From positions 134,789 through 198,788 of the forward strand of contig DFXE01000015.1 of assembly GCA_002381645.1 (NCBI GenBank): 64,000 bases of DNA. Reading direction: 5' to 3'. Numbering within the stretch: the first letter of the stretch is position 1; every line of letters starts with the position of its first letter. Positions 36,942 through 45,442 of the stretch are shown in pieces. Source of the stretch: Bacteroidales bacterium UBA4116 (GTDB taxonomy: Bacteria; Bacteroidota; Bacteroidia; Bacteroidales; Tannerellaceae). The notes beneath the pieces were generated by a model, which saw only the letters and a program-made list of their open reading frames with translations, ran no database searches and was not told where the DNA came from. The position numbers were made by a program, and so were the translations under genes.

Positions 36942-37319
36942 TCAGAAAGGCAGATCATCTGTTGAACTAGGGGGAGGAAAGTCTGGAGCCGAAGAGGTCG
37001 GAGCACCGGCAGGCGCAAAATTATCCGGAGTAACACCGGATTGGCCGTCAGCAACCCTTTCCACTTTCCAGGCATTAATATTGGTATACCAGCGCCCGTT
37101 ATATTCGCGGCTGTCTATATCAAAGAAAACAGTCAGTTCCTCACCAGCCTGTATTGCGGCCTGTTCAATTTTGTCACTACCAAAAATCTGAAAACATACT
37201 TTTTTCGGGTATTGTTCATGTGTTTCTAAAACGTATTCCTGTTTTTTCCATTCGTTTCCAGTTTTGCTTGTGCCTCCCTGAGCAGGAAGAACGGCAATAA
37301 TCTTTCCTGTAATTTCCAT
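36942..37319 (-). CDS. DUF3127 protein with SSB-like acidic tip
   Basis: A small 125-aa protein of the DUF3127 family, predicted OB-fold (MEITGKIIAVLPAQGGTSKT, then a five-strand pattern through residue 90). A Pro/Ser-rich flexible tail ends in STDDLPF, very like the DDIPF tip by which SSB recruits partners. A single-stranded nucleic acid role is therefore an inference from fold plus tail. The -7 box (TATCTTTG) is at 37345-37352. The antiporter gene follows after 11 bases and may share the transcript. Confidence 0.8.
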   Translation of the reverse strand: MEITGKIIAVLPAQGGTSKTGNEWKKQEYVLETHEQYPKKVCFQIFGSDKIEQAAIQAGEELTVFFDIDSREYNGRWYTNINAWKVERVADGQSGVTPDNFAPAGAPTSSAPDFPPPSSTDDLPF

Positions 37320-37344
37320 TTCGTTATTCTATTAAATTCATTTG

Positions 37345-37352
37345 CAAAGATA
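37345..37352 (-). promoter_or_regulatory. -7 box of the DUF3127 gene
   Basis: TATCTTTG on the minus strand, 25 bases before the start codon. Confidence 0.55.
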
Positions 37353-37417
37353 AAGTTTTCTATTATATCCGTAAGTAATAAACAGATGTTTTAATCTTGC
37401 CTTCAGCTTATCAGAAG

Positions 37418-39172
37418 TTATTTTTTAATAGTCGACGCTATTTTCCTGAATTCGGAAGGTGTCATATGATATGTTTTAAGAAACAGGCGATAAAAAGTAC
37501 GTACCGAATTAAAACCCGACAAATTAGATATAACCTGGATTTTTGTTTTGTAATCTTTAAGTAAAAGATCTTTGGCATATTCAAGACGCAGAAAGTTAAT
37601 GTATTCATTAAAGGTTTGTGAGCTGTTTTCCATGATTGCATTTGACAAATAAAGTTTATTTGTACCCAACTCTATAGCCAACTGTTCTCTGCTTATATAT
37701 GGATCAAGAAATTTTTGACCCTCATATAAATATTTATTCAAATTGTAGAATAATTGATTCCCTTTGTCTTTACTATCTACAGGCTTGGGAGTATTTATTG
37801 CCGACCGTATCCTATCGAGTTCTTTCTTTGCTTCACTTAATTGATTAAGTTGCTGAAAAAGACTTTTATTTTTGGTTACTATCCTTTTGGAATGTACCCA
37901 TATAATTAATAATAAAATAATTAAAATAAAAACTCCGAAAAACAAAGAAACGATCCATATCCGGGCTCTTGTATTAGCCGTTATTTCCTCCTGAATCTGG
38001 GCCTCTTTTTCCGCCATTTCATACACTGTCGCTAATTCTAACGCGATTTGATAATTTGATCTTAAATATAAGCTATCACTTATAATTGATGCTGATTTTT
38101 GGTATTCCCAGGCCTTTTCATATTCACCCAACAGCCCGTAAATACGACTCAGATATTTTTTTGCCGCTAAATTGCATATATTTATCGAATCACTGCCAAG
38201 CAATCCCATTGCTTCTAAATAGCGGGTGTTTTTCAATGCGCTGTCATATTTTTTCGTAGTAATATTATATCCGATTGCCATATCATACAATTCAGTACTT
38301 AAAACTTCCTGTGGTAATTTCAAATATTCTTCAAATTTATTATAATGATATTCACCTTTCTCAAAATTCTCTTTTAGTACATATAAGGTAGCTAACGTAA
38401 TATGTGTTTGGGCTATCTTAAAATCCATACCTTCATCCGATTCAACTTCAGTACCTTTTCTTTCATCGTCAGTCATGCCAAGATATAAATCCAACAAATC
38501 GAGATATAACGAGATTGATTTTTCATATTGTTTCATTTTACGCGATATAAAACTTTCTATACCAAGGCATGTTACAAGTAATATTTTTCCATATTTTTCA
38601 GGCTGCTCTATCATGGTCATACGCATTTTCTCCAGATTTTGAAGGCTTTTGCCGGATTCCCCCAAATGCGAATAGCATAATTGTAAATTCATAAAAGCAT
38701 TTGCCACTTTCTCTTTATCATTTGTCTTATTTGCTATATTTAATGCTAAAAGAGCGTACTCTGTAGCCTTATCCATCTGCTTGAGTATCGTATATTCGTT
38801 TAACATAAGTTTTGCAGCTAAAAAATAAGTGGGAGTGTCTTGTTTAAGCTCATTCAATAAAAACGCTTTTTTAAGATATTTCAACGCCAATCTGGGTCGT
38901 AACTGTCTCGATGCTAAAAAAGCACGCATTACATATATTTTATGCAGGGGTATTACTTTATAATTATCTTTTATCGCTAACCGTTCAATAGAGTCAAGTA
39001 TTAGTGATGCCATTTCATTTTTTCTTCCGGCCTGATAATAAAAATTATTATCCGAGTAATCAATGGTATCAATAATTATATCGGATGTACTTGTTGAATT
39101 GATTGAATAAATTTCACAATTACTATTTGAAAAGATAAGCAAAATGAGAAAAATAAATTTCCGTTTCATCAA
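37418..39172 (-). CDS. TPR sensor with membrane helix and AraC DNA-binding domain
   Basis: Regulator of 584 aa of a type frequent in Bacteroidetes: signal peptide, about 370 residues of tetratricopeptide-like helical repeats in the periplasm, one membrane helix (IWIVSLFFGVFILIILLLII), a short coiled coil, and a cytoplasmic AraC helix-turn-helix pair at the C-terminus (LAIELGTNKLYLSNAIME; FNSVRTFYRLFLKTYHMTPS). It would carry an outside signal straight to DNA. It is divergent from a small AraC gene, with the lectin gene beyond, which makes those likely targets. The -7 box is at 39195-39202. Confidence 0.85.
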   Translation of the reverse strand: MMKRKFIFLILLIFSNSNCEIYSINSTSTSDIIIDTIDYSDNNFYYQAGRKNEMASLILDSIERLAIKDNYKVIPLHKIYVMRAFLASRQLRPRLALKYLKKAFLLNELKQDTPTYFLAAKLMLNEYTILKQMDKATEYALLALNIANKTNDKEKVANAFMNLQLCYSHLGESGKSLQNLEKMRMTMIEQPEKYGKILLVTCLGIESFISRKMKQYEKSISLYLDLLDLYLGMTDDERKGTEVESDEGMDFKIAQTHITLATLYVLKENFEKGEYHYNKFEEYLKLPQEVLSTELYDMAIGYNITTKKYDSALKNTRYLEAMGLLGSDSINICNLAAKKYLSRIYGLLGEYEKAWEYQKSASIISDSLYLRSNYQIALELATVYEMAEKEAQIQEEITANTRARIWIVSLFFGVFILIILLLIIWVHSKRIVTKNKSLFQQLNQLSEAKKELDRIRSAINTPKPVDSKDKGNQLFYNLNKYLYEGQKFLDPYISREQLAIELGTNKLYLSNAIMENSSQTFNEYINFLRLEYAKDLLLKDYKTKIQVISNLSGFNSVRTFYRLFLKTYHMTPSEFRKIASTIKK

Positions 39173-39194
39173 TAATTTATTTAATAGTTACTTT

Positions 39195-39202
39195 CAAAGA
39201 TA
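39195..39202 (-). promoter_or_regulatory. -7 box of the TPR-AraC regulator
   Basis: TATCTTTG on the minus strand, 22 bases before the start codon. Confidence 0.55.
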
Positions 39203-39354
39203 TAAAAAATCTATTTTTATTTTTATTTTAAAATCATTGTGTTTCAATACATTTGCTACATTGTCACTCTTTTTTTCTTATTTGTCACATCTTTTTATCA
39301 GCTATTAATTTATGGAAAAGTATTATCCCATTACTTTATCAAAAAAATATATCT

Positions 39355-39741
39355 ATGAAAAATTCTGTATTTGATAAAGAAATTATGAAGAGGGTTCAGC
39401 ATTACGTTGTTAATCAGGAAGGCTACAAAGACCCAGGATTAACGTTATCCAAACTTACACAAGAACTTCAAATCAACCGATCCTATTTATCCAAAGCCAT
39501 CAATACGGTTTCAGGAAAAAGATTTACACAATGGCTTAATGAATACCGCATTTATGAAGCTATACATATTATGTCCGATGAAGCATACGAATGTGAATCA
39601 CTTGAAGGTATAGCTTTTGATATAGGCTATAATAACCATACAAGTTTTTACCGTTCATTTAAAAAGATTATGAAAATATCGCCTTCTGATTTTCGAAACA
39701 AGATGCGTGAAAGATTACCATATAAAAATAATAACTTATAA
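39355..39741 (+). CDS. stand-alone AraC-type DNA-binding protein
   Basis: A 128-aa protein that is little more than the two helix-turn-helices of AraC (LTLSKLTQELQINRSYLSKA; IAFDIGYNNHTSFYRSFKKI), with no sensor domain. The start at ATG 39355 is chosen because the frame upstream of it reads as AT-rich leader. It resembles the C-terminal domain of the divergent TPR regulator and may compete with it or be its product's partner. It ends at a large palindrome before the lectin gene. Confidence 0.8.
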   Translation: MKNSVFDKEIMKRVQHYVVNQEGYKDPGLTLSKLTQELQINRSYLSKAINTVSGKRFTQWLNEYRIYEAIHIMSDEAYECESLEGIAFDIGYNNHTSFYRSFKKIMKISPSDFRNKMRERLPYKNNNL

Positions 39742-39766
39742 CTAAAATATCAGATTAATACCCCTT

Positions 39767-39810
39767 TAATATAAAAGATTACAATTGATCAATTGTAATC
39801 TTTTATATTA
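39767..39810. terminator. perfect 44-bp palindrome, terminator-like
   Basis: A 22-bp arm (TAATATAAAAGATTACAATT then GA) is followed at once by its complement, centred on GATC at 39787-39790. As RNA it would form a long hairpin; the loop would have to open at the centre. It lies 25 bases after the small AraC gene, where a terminator is expected, and would work in both directions. Confidence 0.6.
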
Positions 39811-40017
39811 TGAGATGCATAATTTTGCAAAAATGTAATGTAATATTATTATGATATAAACTCATTATTTATTACTGAAATATATAAAATATGTATTACC
39901 CAAAGCCAGCGGGTAATGGTGTCTGGTATTTGAATTATCCCTAGCAGGAAGGAGAATTTAATCGAGGGGTAAATGAAGATTTTATTAAACGAATTAATTA
40001 ACTAAAAAGTGTTATTC

Positions 40018-40833
40018 ATGGAAAAGTCTAAATTATATGGTAAAGAAGATAGTTTTTCAAAAACGTTTGATGATCTGAAGATATATGAATCAAAAAATCT
40101 GGATATGCCTGTTTCTTTAACGATCAGCACAGGAGATGTGTTAGATGCGGTCGGATTCGGATACAAAAAAGACGATATATTATTACATGGTGGAGACAAG
40201 GGAGAAAAAAAAGAATACCGCTTGGCTCCGGATGAATTTATTATAAAAGTTACCGGCACCTATACAAGCAATTACTATGGAGCATCTGCTTTATTGAGCC
40301 TGATATTTTATACAAATAAAGGAAAATCATATGGCGGAGAAGGAAAAGTGAAAGAGGGAGCTGTACAATTTGAATATAATGTTAGTTCAGGATGTGCAAT
40401 AGGCTGTATTTTCGGTAGCGTGTCTGAACATACAGACGGAACAAAATATGTAGCCAGTATCGGATTCTATGAAACGATAATACCGGAAACCTACACGATT
40501 ACCATACCAGCTGGTCCATTATGGAGCAACGATGATGCACAACTCAAAGCGCCATACATTTGTGCAGCCCATGGAGGAAAATTTGACGGTGTATGGTCAA
40601 CGGTTGTACGGGGTAAAATGAGTGTTATAAATTGTGTTATGCGTTATACACCACCAAAAAATCCGACTGTTTTCAAACTGGATGTACCGGCAGGACCCAT
40701 ATGGAGTAATGAGGATGCTAAAGAAAAATGCGAGGCAATCTGCGCCTCATATGGAGGGAAATGGACCGGCCAATGGAAAACAATTATCCCCAATAGGATG
40801 AGTGTTTGTGAATGTGAGTTCTCTTGGGAATAG
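40018..40833 (+). CDS. jacalin-like lectin fused to two MVL-type mannan-binding repeats
   Basis: A 271-aa carbohydrate-binding protein. Residues about 1-155 look like a jacalin beta-prism (LTISTGDVLDAVGFGY, LHGGDKG, DEFIIKVTG, LLSLIFYTNKG, ASIGFYE). Two repeats resembling Microcystis viridis lectin follow: IPAGPLWSNDDAQLKAPYIC, AAHGGKFDGVW and VPAGPIWSNEDAKEKCEAIC, ASYGGKWTGQW, each ending in a Met-Ser-Val strand. No signal peptide, lipobox or membrane helix is present, so either it stays inside or it leaves by lysis or a dedicated route. An in-frame GTG at 40009 is possible but ATG 40018 fits better. Monocistronic, ended by the hairpin at 40850. Confidence 0.82.
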   Translation: MEKSKLYGKEDSFSKTFDDLKIYESKNLDMPVSLTISTGDVLDAVGFGYKKDDILLHGGDKGEKKEYRLAPDEFIIKVTGTYTSNYYGASALLSLIFYTNKGKSYGGEGKVKEGAVQFEYNVSSGCAIGCIFGSVSEHTDGTKYVASIGFYETIIPETYTITIPAGPLWSNDDAQLKAPYICAAHGGKFDGVWSTVVRGKMSVINCVMRYTPPKNPTVFKLDVPAGPIWSNEDAKEKCEAICASYGGKWTGQWKTIIPNRMSVCECEFSWE

Positions 40834-40849
40834 TTTCTACTACATAACT

Positions 40850-40884
40850 ATGAGATTCAGGGGATATTTCCTGAATCTCATTTC
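40850..40884 (+). terminator. terminator of the lectin gene
   Basis: ATGAGATTCAGG and CCTGAATCTCAT form a 12-bp stem around an 8-base loop, followed by TTCAT. It also faces the convergent MerR gene. Confidence 0.75.
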
Positions 40885-40902
40885 ATATGGAATATTAGAT
40901 AA

Positions 40903-41256
40903 TTACTCTGGATCAATCGCATCAAATGCTGCTTTAAGAGAGATTAATTCTTCTTTCAGAAGTTTCAGTTTATTCACCACCTCACCGTGCCGGATGGTTG
41001 TTTCTTTATTGTCCTTCAATTTTTGTTTTGCCCCGGCCAGCGTCATACCCTTTTCTTTTACCAGATAATAAACCAGTTTGACAGCATCTATATCCTCCTG
41101 CTTATAATAACGCATACCTTTGGCATTCGTCCTCGGACAAATAATATCGAATTCCTTTTCCCAGTAACGGAGCGTCGATTCCCTTACGCCGAACATTCCC
41201 GCCACTTCACCAATGGAATAGTAAAGTTTTAGATCTTTATTTTTTTTCAGTGCCAC
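40903..41256 (-). CDS. MerR-family transcriptional regulator
   Basis: A 117-aa MerR protein: winged helix-turn-helix (YSIGEVAGMFGVRESTLRYWE) with the wing MRYYKQEDIDAVKLVYYLV, then a dimerisation helix. No Cys-rich metal-binding loop is present, so it is not a classical metal sensor. It starts 18 bases after the M23 peptidase stop and is probably co-transcribed with it. Confidence 0.88.
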   Translation of the reverse strand: MALKKNKDLKLYYSIGEVAGMFGVRESTLRYWEKEFDIICPRTNAKGMRYYKQEDIDAVKLVYYLVKEKGMTLAGAKQKLKDNKETTIRHGEVVNKLKLLKEELISLKAAFDAIDPE

Positions 41257-41274
41257 AATGGTAAGTATATATTA

Positions 41275-42258
41275 TTAGTCCATAACCTGTCCGTGATTTT
41301 CCGCAATCTGTATCATACGGTCGTATTCTTCGGGAGTCAGGTCCATAAAATAGTATTTCGAAGGATTATCGTGTCTGCCCCGTACGATAACTTCATAATG
41401 AAGATGAGGTCCGGTAGACTTACCGGTATTACCCACATAACCAATTATTTCGCCGCGAGTTACTTTCTGTCCCACACGTGCCTTAAATTTACTCATATGC
41501 CCGTATAAGGTTTCATATCCGAATCCATGATCGATCATAAGGCAATTACCATACCCCTGCTTCCAACCGGCAAACGTTACCACGCCGTTACCGGTCGAAT
41601 AGATTTCCGTACCCACTTTGGCGGAAAAGTCCATCCCCGCATGGAAACGGGGCGTCCGGTAAATGGGGTCGATACGCATGCCATATCCCGAAGCGGTACG
41701 GCGCAGGTCTTTATTGGAGATCGGCTGGATAGCCGGTATACATTTAGCCCTTTCTTCCTGCGTTTTCCCGATATTGATCAGTTCTTCCAGTGAATTGGAT
41801 TGTACATATAGCTGTTTGGAAAGCATATCCATTTTTTGTGTGGTAGACACGATCAGTTCCGAATTGGAAAGGCTCATCAGGTGTTCATAGCGGTTGGTTC
41901 CGCCGAAACCGGATTTACGGATCGATTCAGGAATACCTTCCGCCTGAAAGATCGCGCGGTAAAGGTTTTCGTCACGCTGCTGCATATCATTTAAGATATC
42001 GAAAGCATTGTTCAAACGGAGCGATAACACCTCGTATTGGGTTTGCAGTAATTTATTTTCTTTACGCAACTGCGACTCCATGGGAGAATCGAAGAAGCGC
42101 ATCATGACGAAAAAGATAATCACCCCTACCACCGTACCGGTACTTAAATGACGGACAACGGTAAAAATGCGGTCTTTAGTAGAAGGATAAACACGTTCAT
42201 AACTCAGCGTATTGGGGTCGTACAAATAGTATGATTTGCGTGTTCTGAATAGTCCCAT
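41275..42258 (-). CDS. M23-family (LytM-like) cell wall metallopeptidase
   Basis: A 327-aa membrane-anchored peptidoglycan endopeptidase or amidase activator. One membrane helix (residues about 35-55, TGTVVGVIIFFVMMRFF) leads into a coiled coil, then the M23 domain with HxxxD (FHAGMDF) and HxH (TGPHLHYEVI) zinc ligands intact, so it is probably active. The -7 box (TATTTTTG) at 42285-42292 is back to back with that of alaS. MerR follows on the same transcript. Confidence 0.9.
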   Translation of the reverse strand: MGLFRTRKSYYLYDPNTLSYERVYPSTKDRIFTVVRHLSTGTVVGVIIFFVMMRFFDSPMESQLRKENKLLQTQYEVLSLRLNNAFDILNDMQQRDENLYRAIFQAEGIPESIRKSGFGGTNRYEHLMSLSNSELIVSTTQKMDMLSKQLYVQSNSLEELINIGKTQEERAKCIPAIQPISNKDLRRTASGYGMRIDPIYRTPRFHAGMDFSAKVGTEIYSTGNGVVTFAGWKQGYGNCLMIDHGFGYETLYGHMSKFKARVGQKVTRGEIIGYVGNTGKSTGPHLHYEVIVRGRHDNPSKYYFMDLTPEEYDRMIQIAENHGQVMD

Positions 42259-42284
42259 TGAATAATTTGTTATTTTAATTGACG

Positions 42285-42292
42285 CAAAAATA
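42285..42292 (-). promoter_or_regulatory. -7 box of the M23 peptidase
   Basis: TATTTTTG on the minus strand, 26 bases before the start codon. Confidence 0.5.
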
Positions 42293-42303
42293 ATAAATTA
42301 CTG

Positions 42304-42311
42304 TATTTTTG
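42304..42311 (+). promoter_or_regulatory. -7 box of alaS
   Basis: TATTTTTG with a TTG 22 bases upstream (42279-42281) as a possible -33 element. Confidence 0.5.
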
Positions 42312-42357
42312 CAAATTGTTTTTCGGTTTATTAACGAGTAGAATTCATTAAAATAAT

Positions 42358-44979
42358 ATGTTGACAGCCAAAGAAACCCGTGAATCATTCAAAGCCTTTT
42401 TTGCTTCGAAAAAGCACCAGATCGTACCCTCTGCCCCCATGGTAATAAAAGGAGACCCTACACTGATGTTCACGAATGCGGGTATGAACCAGTTCAAAGA
42501 TATCATCCTGGGGAATGTCCCCGTTAAATATCCCCGTGTAGCCGATTCACAGAAATGCCTCCGGGTAAGCGGTAAGCACAACGACCTTGAAGAAGTCGGC
42601 CACGACACCTATCACCATACCATGTTCGAGATGCTGGGTAACTGGTCGTTCGGCGATTATTTTAAACAGGAAGCAATTGCCTGGGCGTGGGAATACCTGA
42701 TCGATGTATTGAAACTTGATCCCGCAAACCTGTACGCTACCGTATTCGAAGGAAGCGAGGCAGATGGTCTGGAACGCGACAATGAAGCTGCCGGATACTG
42801 GGAAAAGTATTTACCTGCCGAACGTATCCTGAACGGAAGTAAAAAAGACAACTTTTGGGAAATGGGCGATACCGGACCCTGCGGACCTTGCTCGGAAATA
42901 CATATCGACCTACGGACGGAAGGAGAAAAGCAAGCCGTAAGCGGGGCGGACCTGATAAATAAGGACCATCCTCAGGTAATAGAAATATGGAACCTTGTAT
43001 TTATGCAATACAACCGTAAAGCGGATAATTCACTCGAACCCCTGCCTGCCAAAGTAATCGATACCGGCATGGGATTCGAACGCCTTTGCATGGCTGTACA
43101 GGGAAAAACATCGAATTACGATACAGATGTATTCCAGCCGATCATCCGGAAAATAGCATCACTCACTGGTTTCACATACGGCGATAATGCCAAACGCGAT
43201 ATCGCTATGCGTGTCATTGCCGACCATATACGTACAATCGCCTTTTCCATCACCGACGGACAGTTGCCTTCCAACGCGAAAGCGGGCTACGTTATCCGTC
43301 GCATCCTGCGCAGGGCTGTCCGTTACGGGTACACCTTCCTCGATCGCCGGGAGGCATTTATGTATAAACTGCTTCCGGTACTGATCGAAACAATGGGTGA
43401 TGCCTATCCTGAACTGATCGCGCAAAAACAACTTATAGAAAAAGTGATGAAGGAGGAAGAAGAATCATTCCTTCGCACGCTGGAAACGGGTATACGTTTA
43501 CTCGATAAAAAAATCGAGGAGGCTAAATCCGCAAACAAGAATATATTAAGCGGAGTCGACGCGTTTACACTATATGATACATTCGGTTTCCCGTTAGACC
43601 TTACCGAGCTGATCCTGCGCGAAAACGGAATGGAAGTGAATACCGGCGAATTCGATGCGGAAATGCAGAAACAGAAAGAACGCGCCCGTAATGCGGCAGC
43701 CGTTGAAACAGGTGATTGGGTGATCCTGAAAGAGGGTGAGAGCAAATTTATCGGATACGATTTCTTTGAAGCCGATGCCGGAATATTGCGTTACAGGAAA
43801 ATAAAACAAAAAAATAAAGAACTGTACCAGATCGTACTCGACCAGACTCCTTTCTATGCAGAAAAGGGGGGACAGGTCGGAGATACGGGATGGTTGATAA
43901 ACGAAGATGAGAAGATCGTCATCATCGATACCAAAAGCGAAAACAACCTGCCGGTTCACCTGACCGACCGTTTGCCGAAAGACTTATCGGCTACGTATCT
44001 CGCAAAGGTTGATAAGGTAAAACGCATACAATGCGAATGTAACCACACGGGTACTCATTTACTCCATGAGTCATTACGCGAGGTATTAGGAACACATGTA
44101 GAACAACGGGGATCATATGTATCGCCCGAATCCTTACGTTTTGACTTTTCCCATTTCCAGAAAGTAACGGAAGAAGAAATCAGAAAAGTTGAAAAACTGG
44201 TTGGAGAGAAAATACGTGCCAACTATCCGATGGAAGAACACCGGGCGTTGCCCATTGCCGAAGCTAAAGAAATGGGAGCTATGGCCTTGTTCGGCGAGAA
44301 ATATGGCGATGAAGTACGTGTAGTGAAGTACGGTAGTTCAGTCGAACTATGCGGAGGGACCCACGTCGCCGCCACCGGTATGATAGGTACTCTCCGCATT
44401 GTAGGAGAAAGCTCTATTGCGGCAGGAGTACGACGCATCGAAGCTGTTACGGCCGAAGGCGCCGAAAATTATTTCTTTACCCAGCAGGATATGATCCGCG
44501 AATTGCGCAGTTTGCTGAACAACATGCCGAACTTAGTTCAGGGCATCAAAAAGTTCGTCGACGAAAACTCCGAAATGAAAAAACAGCTGGAAGACTACGT
44601 GAAGGAGAAAGCCGTACAGATAAAGAAAGAAATCATCAGCCGGGGAGTCGAACGGAACGGCGTGAAACTGATGCAGGTCATCACCAAAGGCCACGCTGAA
44701 CTGATGAAAGATGTAGCTTTCCAGATCAAAGGAGAAATAAAAGAAAATTTTGTATTTGTAGCAGGGCTTATCGATGAATCCAAATGCACGTTAATGGTAA
44801 TGCTGAGCGACGATCTGGTTGCCGAAGGATATCATGCGGGTAAACTGGTAAAAGAAGCCGCAAAATATATTCAGGGCGGAGGAGGAGGACAACCGCATTT
44901 TGCCACAGCCGGCGGTAAAGACGCAGATGGGCTGACCATTGCGGTAAACGCGGTTATCGAAGCATTAGGATTAAACTGA
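42358..44979 (+). CDS. alaS: alanyl-tRNA synthetase
   Basis: Charges tRNA-Ala. The 873-aa protein shows the class II catalytic core at the N-terminus (FTNAGMNQFKDIILG, NHTMFEMLGNWSFGDYFK-like block, GDTGPCGPCSEIH), the tRNA-recognition middle, the editing domain with HTGTHLLHESL and CGGTH (LCGGTHVAATG), and the C-Ala domain ending in GGGGGQPHFATAGGKD. It is the full family length. It is transcribed from its own promoter, and a hairpin follows at 44990. Confidence 0.97.
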   Translation: MLTAKETRESFKAFFASKKHQIVPSAPMVIKGDPTLMFTNAGMNQFKDIILGNVPVKYPRVADSQKCLRVSGKHNDLEEVGHDTYHHTMFEMLGNWSFGDYFKQEAIAWAWEYLIDVLKLDPANLYATVFEGSEADGLERDNEAAGYWEKYLPAERILNGSKKDNFWEMGDTGPCGPCSEIHIDLRTEGEKQAVSGADLINKDHPQVIEIWNLVFMQYNRKADNSLEPLPAKVIDTGMGFERLCMAVQGKTSNYDTDVFQPIIRKIASLTGFTYGDNAKRDIAMRVIADHIRTIAFSITDGQLPSNAKAGYVIRRILRRAVRYGYTFLDRREAFMYKLLPVLIETMGDAYPELIAQKQLIEKVMKEEEESFLRTLETGIRLLDKKIEEAKSANKNILSGVDAFTLYDTFGFPLDLTELILRENGMEVNTGEFDAEMQKQKERARNAAAVETGDWVILKEGESKFIGYDFFEADAGILRYRKIKQKNKELYQIVLDQTPFYAEKGGQVGDTGWLINEDEKIVIIDTKSENNLPVHLTDRLPKDLSATYLAKVDKVKRIQCECNHTGTHLLHESLREVLGTHVEQRGSYVSPESLRFDFSHFQKVTEEEIRKVEKLVGEKIRANYPMEEHRALPIAEAKEMGAMALFGEKYGDEVRVVKYGSSVELCGGTHVAATGMIGTLRIVGESSIAAGVRRIEAVTAEGAENYFFTQQDMIRELRSLLNNMPNLVQGIKKFVDENSEMKKQLEDYVKEKAVQIKKEIISRGVERNGVKLMQVITKGHAELMKDVAFQIKGEIKENFVFVAGLIDESKCTLMVMLSDDLVAEGYHAGKLVKEAAKYIQGGGGGQPHFATAGGKDADGLTIAVNAVIEALGLN

Positions 44980-45442
44980 AAAAGGGTCAAAAACGGTGTT
45001 ACAACCGTTTTCCGCTTTTCATCCTTCACCTTTCACTTTACACCTTTATTTACTGGATATCAGCAAACAAGGAGTGAAAGGTGACCTTTCACCCGGCTGA
45101 TTTATCTTTCACCGTGAAAAAGTTAAAAGTCGGTTATGCTTTTCTCAAATCATCTAAATGGTTTTGCCAAAAGATTTAGATGGTTTACGGAAAACATTTA
45201 GAAGTTTTGAAAGAAACATTATGTAGTTTTTATAGGACGTTAGCCACAAAAATCCGGACGGGAGCAAAACAGATTTGCTCCTGAGTGAATTTAAAAGGGA
45301 CGTCTCTGTTTTTCCCTTCGGATGAAAGCAAGGTGAAGGATGTGAAAGATGCATCTTTCACCGATAAACAGCTACAAAACAAATATTTAATCCCTAAGGT
45401 GACAGGTGAAGGATATTTTTATAAACTTAAAAACAGAAGCGT
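44980..45442. repeat. hairpin- and TTTCAC-repeat-rich intergenic region
   Basis: A 463-base gap between alaS and aroB packed with repeats. CTTTCAC/GTGAAAG words recur at least six times, some as palindromes: GTGAAAGGT-G-ACCTTTCAC at 45074-45092, TTTCAC-C-GTGAAA at 45107-45119, and a perfect 20-bp one at 45342-45361. GGAGCAAA/TTTGCTCC forms a hairpin at 45261-45281. ATTTAGATGGTTT-like words also repeat (45152-45186). No coding frame is supported. Confidence 0.6.
44990..45011 (+). terminator. terminator of alaS
   Basis: AAAACGGT and ACCGTTTT pair around a 6-base loop 10 bases after the alaS stop. Confidence 0.6.

Noticed and set aside
45107..45119. TTTCACCGTGAAA as a possible parS site
   Set aside because: parS needs TTTCACGTGAAA with no central extra base; here one C breaks the symmetry, and the site belongs to the surrounding TTTCAC repeat family.
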